Assembly: GCF_035582795.1 (NCBI RefSeq)
Contig: NC_134368.1
Location: forward strand, 41,035,501-41,099,500
DNA: 64,000 nt
Source: Mycteria americana
Lineage: Eukaryota; Chordata; Aves; Ciconiiformes; Ciconiidae
Direction of reading: 5' to 3'
Positions within the stretch are counted from its first letter, which is position 1; the number at the start of each line of letters is the position of its first letter. Both the position numbers and the translations under genes were made by a program. The notes under the pieces are model-generated. The model was given only the letters and a program-made list of their open reading frames with translations. It was not told where the DNA came from and searched no databases. Positions 62,701-64,000 of this stretch are shown one piece after another.

Positions 62701-63105
62701 TTGATGGAGTGACACCTTTATTTAATGCATGTTCAAGAGGCAGTGCGGCATGTGCTGAGCTCCTGTTAGAGTACGGTGCCAAAGCTCAGTGGGAGTCCTG
62801 TCTTCCATCACCAACTCATGAAGCAGCCAGCAGAGGTAAGAAATTACCTGCTGAGCAAACATGGAACAGTTGACGAATGTCTCAATAATAGTGTTAAGAA
62901 ATGTGTCCGGTTTTGTCTATGAGACAGCTTACTGAAGTTGAGCAAACTCTGTCATGCTTTGTACTGACAGGTCACAGTGAATGTCTGGAGGTCCTGATAT
63001 CCTGGGGTATAGATGTTGACCAAGATCTTCCTCATTTAGGAACACCTCTGTATGTAGCATGTGTTTCACAGCAGATCCATTGTATTCGGAAGCTTCTTTA
63101 TGCAG
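38598..63105 (+). CDS. ASB5: Ankyrin repeat and SOCS box protein 5, 3'-truncated by the window edge
   Basis: ASB5 is a substrate-recognition subunit of an elongin-BC/Cullin-5 E3 ubiquitin ligase, expressed mainly in skeletal and cardiac muscle. Exons are 38,598-38,793, 59,776-59,855, 60,973-61,080, 62,685-62,835 and 62,971-63,105, all with GT-AG introns and consistent phases. Residues 1-65 hold a hydrophobic, membrane-like stretch (about 17-38) and the conserved YIVKGNRKEAARIAAEF segment. Ankyrin repeats begin at SPLHEAASQG (72), TPLHEACLGD (105), TPLFNACSRG (138), SPTHEAASRG (170) and TPLYVACVSQ (203). The visible part covers 223 residues, plus one base of codon 224, of about 329. The last ankyrin repeat and the SOCS box that binds elongin BC are outside the window. 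An in-frame TGA at about 38,574 fixes the start. Identification is secure from the N-terminus and repeat order, which separate it from ASB9, ASB11 and ASB13. Confidence 0.96.
40055..40128. repeat. Degenerate (TG)n microsatellite
   Basis: The stretch is an imperfect TG-rich tract with interspersed CG, AT and GGGGG interruptions. It is an ordinary simple repeat in ASB5 intron 1. Confidence 0.8.
42290..42925 (-). mobile_element. Old, diverged CR1-family LINE fragment
   Basis: Several landmarks of CR1, read in reverse complement, appear in the correct order. These are a segment like TCTCCTTTGGAC, then AGTGCTCCAGCTGAG, then CTTCATGTTCTTGATATC and TCAAGTCCATTTTGAATTG. TAGTGTCATCTACTGATTTT and a TTAAACAACTGAACAAC-like end follow. 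The copy is interrupted, including a CTTTTTTTTC-rich stretch near 42.55 kb, and highly diverged, so it is an ancient insertion with no intact frame. Confidence 0.7.
45150..47420. other. Unassigned block in ASB5 intron 1
   Basis: This stretch is less AT-rich than its surroundings and has several medium-length open frames on both strands (for example 45,154-45,477 minus and 46,291-46,500 minus). It contains a GGCCAGAGCCCTGACCT segment. It may be a decayed transposable element, but I recognise no domain and cannot assign a family or boundaries. Confidence 0.25.
50762..50771 (+). promoter_or_regulatory. MEF2 consensus site upstream of the candidate ASB5 alternative exon
   Basis: TTAAAAATAG fits the MEF2 consensus YTAWWWWTAR exactly. 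It lies about 230 bases before the candidate alternative ATG at 50,999. A muscle promoter would make sense for ASB5, but such a site is also expected by chance in AT-rich DNA. Confidence 0.3.
50967..50999 (+). CDS. Short upstream ORF overlapping the candidate alternative ASB5 start
   Basis: This is a ten-codon ATG frame whose TAA stop overlaps the following ATG (TAATG at 50,997-51,001). If the exon below is real, this arrangement would allow termination-reinitiation control of its translation. It has no meaning if the exon is not transcribed. Confidence 0.25.
   Translation: MRDRLSSRTR
50999..51113 (+). CDS. ASB5: Candidate alternative first coding exon of ASB5
   Basis: An ATG with A at -3 opens 38 codons (MTTNTAIQRSQNLPKR onward, rich in Arg and Lys, ending WGILTSQ). 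One base, G, follows, then a donor-like GTTAGT. That phase is identical to canonical exon 1, so splicing to exon 2 would read ...TSQ-GSWADRSPLHEAAS without a frame break. The frame is open upstream to a TAG at 50,921. This N-terminus would lack the hydrophobic segment. I do not recall a matching isoform. The peptide looks protein-like, but a fortuitous frame or a decayed unrelated exon remains possible. Confidence 0.45.
53437..53590. promoter_or_regulatory. GC-rich patch with two CACGTG E-boxes
   Basis: About 150 bases of GC-rich, CpG-containing sequence lie inside an AT-rich intron. CACGTG occurs at 53,465-53,470 and 53,576-53,581, both within TTCACGTGGC. A GCAGCAACAACTGCTGCTGC stretch lies between them. 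It could be an enhancer, an internal promoter or a recent insertion. The overlapping open frames are unrecognised. Confidence 0.3.
54770..54810. repeat. Short spaced direct repeat
   Basis: GTGTTGATTGTTG occurs at 54,770-54,782 and 54,786-54,798, with a partial third copy from 54,801. It is local slippage-type duplication. Confidence 0.75.
57911..57942. repeat. 13-bp TG/CA inverted repeat, 6-base loop
   Basis: TGTGTGTGCATGT (57,911-57,923) and ACATGCACACACA (57,930-57,942) are exact reverse complements around ACGTAC. Alternating purine-pyrimidine sequence throughout favours cruciform or Z-DNA. Confidence 0.8.
58180..58760 (-). mobile_element. Ancient CR1/L3-like LINE fragment
   Basis: In reverse-complement reading order there are CR1-type landmarks. 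They are GTGCTGAGTTCCACAG with GTAGTTGTACGTTCTGTGAG, then CTTTTCAGGTTGAACAGTC, then TTCATCTGCCATTGTTGCC followed by TTAGCTAATTCTCTC. It is strongly diverged and has no open frame. It belongs to an old CR1 lineage shared among amniotes rather than the young avian type. Confidence 0.6.
59776..59855 (+). CDS. ASB5: ASB5 coding exon 2
   Basis: This exon is 80 bases. It completes Gly66 and encodes residues 67-92 (SWADRSPLHEAASQG...), the first ankyrin repeat. Acceptor is ATTTTATAG and donor GTGAAG. Confidence 0.95.
59856..60972 (+). other. ASB5: ASB5 intron 2, containing a CR1 fragment
   Basis: This is a GT-AG intron of 1,117 bases. It is AT-rich, with a CR1 fragment at 60,499-60,760 and an A run near 60,233-60,246. 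Confidence 0.9.
60499..60760 (-). mobile_element. CR1 LINE 3'-end fragment
   Basis: The plus strand begins AGAGAATCATAGAATCACAG. CAACCTCTCTGGACCCCTGT, GGGTTTCACTGTCCCCACAG and CTTTTGTCCTATCACTGTGC follow, in the order seen in CR1 3' ends read in reverse complement. Diverged and internally shortened (the region after the hairpin-like 3' end is missing some sequence). Inserted antisense to ASB5. Confidence 0.85.
60973..61080 (+). CDS. ASB5: ASB5 coding exon 3
   Basis: This exon is 108 bases (36 codons), residues 93-128, holding the second ankyrin repeat TPLHEACLGDHVGCARILLE. Acceptor is TTGTTTAG and donor GTAAGG. Confidence 0.95.
61081..62684 (+). other. ASB5: ASB5 intron 3
   Basis: This is a GT-AG intron of 1,604 bases, AT-rich with T- and A-runs. 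The short open frames near 61.5-61.8 kb are unrecognised and not spliced into ASB5. Confidence 0.9.
62685..62835 (+). CDS. ASB5: ASB5 coding exon 4
   Basis: This exon is 151 bases: residues 129-178 plus the first base of Gly179. It holds the third ankyrin repeat (TPLFNACSRGSAACAELLLE) and the start of the fourth (SPTHEAASR). Acceptor is ATATTCTAG and donor GTAAGA. Confidence 0.95.
62836..62970 (+). other. ASB5: ASB5 intron 4
   Basis: This is a short GT-AG intron of 135 bases. I see nothing else in it. Confidence 0.9.
62971..63105 (+). CDS. ASB5: ASB5 coding exon 5
   Basis: This exon is 135 bases: the end of Gly179 and residues 180-223, plus the first base of codon 224. It completes ankyrin repeat 4 (ECLEVLISWGIDVD) and contains repeat 5 (TPLYVACVSQQIHCIRKLLY). 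Acceptor is TACTGACAG and donor GTATGT. Confidence 0.95.
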
Positions 63106-64000
63106 GTATGTCATGATTTAAATAAAAATATTTCTAGTTTGTAAAATAAGCATGCTGTACTCACCTTTGAAGTGAGCTGTGCTCAATCAATGAAACTAGA
63201 ACCCTTGCAGGGCTCTACTTCTACATTTATTCTGTGATGCCTGTTTTCTTGTAAGAACTTACTGTGTCTTTCATTTTTTTGTGGCATAGCAAGCATATAA
63301 GGGAGAAAGGAAGCAAGACCAATAAGAATGGATGTTCAAAATTTTTAGCACCTACTACAGCTTTGTAGATATCATTTTCTGTAGGAAAAACAAAGGTAAA
63401 AAATCAGCTTTGAGAAAGGAATTTTATATGGTAATCATTGAGCTTTCAACAGGACTTTTTTAGCAATGTAGTCCCACCCTTTTTCATTCTTCAGCATGTT
63501 CTGATTCATCTTTTTACAAGGCACAAAGGCTGAGTTGCAGAGAGAAGAGGTAAGGTAAAAGGCATCTGATCCTAAATTTCACATTAGTTATTTAATCAAT
63601 GGGAAAGAGAGGTTGGAGGCTTACTCTGTTTCAGCACAAGTCCAGGGACACAGTCGGCATAGCTAAAGGATCATTTGCTGTGTTTCAGGTAATGACATAC
63701 AGGGCTTTGTGTCCTGCAGCACAATGAATGAAAATGTATATATGAATAATTACAGACTTGCCATCATTGCACCGGAATTGTTTTTCTAGTTAATTGCAGG
63801 TTATTTAGAGCTTAAGCAAGCAGTTGAGTTGTTTCTCGTTAAGTCAGTCTCCTTGTATGATTAACTATCCTATGTCATGATTTTTATGTTTAAGAACCAC
63901 AGAAGTATAATTAGCATATTTTGGGGTTCAAATAATACTGTATGTTAAAAACAGCAACAGAGGGGCATATTCTACATTCGTTGGTGCCCTGAAGTAGAAA
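63106..64000 (+). other. ASB5: ASB5 intron 5, incomplete at the window edge
   Basis: This sequence follows the exon 5 donor. I find no ASB5 exon 6 here; the expected continuation of the ankyrin repeat (a Gly-Lys-Tyr-Trp-Asp-Thr-Pro-Leu-His type motif) is not visible. The remaining exons must lie to the right. Confidence 0.8.

Noticed and set aside
1-64000. Search for tRNA, rRNA, CRISPR arrays, operons or phage-like modules
   Set aside because: None was seen. The window is vertebrate nuclear DNA with spliced genes and LINE repeats.

Overview
The window is eukaryotic, vertebrate and most likely avian. The two recognisable genes are vertebrate genes with spliced exons, the interspersed repeats I can name are CR1 LINE fragments, and most of the sequence is AT-rich non-coding DNA. 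I do not assign a species. SPCS3 and ASB5 lie head to head. In mammals they are also neighbours in the WDR17-SPATA4-ASB5-SPCS3-VEGFC block, so the region looks syntenic to human 4q34.

Layout. Positions 1 to about 17 kb are intergenic sequence downstream of SPCS3; I found no coding exon there. It holds small repeats, one CR1 fragment and a homeodomain-site-rich block near 13.1 kb. From 17,568 to 25,321 on the minus strand is a complete five-exon SPCS3 gene (180 codons plus stop, 543 coding bases), with its start inside a CpG island at about 24.68-25.74 kb. From 25.8 to 38.4 kb is intergenic. ASB5 runs on the plus strand from its first coding exon at 38,598-38,793. A 21-kb first intron and exons 2-5 (59,776-63,105) follow, and the window ends in intron 5. 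The visible exons encode residues 1-223, plus one base of codon 224, of a protein usually near 329 residues. The sixth ankyrin repeat and the SOCS box lie beyond the right edge.

Two observations stand out. First, SPCS3 intron 2 has the hallmarks of a minor-spliceosome (U12-type) AT-AC intron: it starts ATATCCTT, has a TTCTTAAC branch site 9 bases before the end, and ends in AC. Only this parse gives the family's normal protein length. Second, ASB5 intron 1 contains an exon-like block at 50,999-51,113. It has an ATG, 38 open codons and a GT donor in exactly the phase needed to join ASB5 exon 2. It could be an alternative first exon giving an ASB5 form without the membrane-like N-terminus.

The two genes are not obviously one pathway: SPCS3 is a housekeeping subunit of the ER signal peptidase, and ASB5 is a muscle-expressed substrate adaptor of a Cullin-RING ubiquitin ligase. 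There is no evidence of operons, CRISPR or any prokaryotic element.
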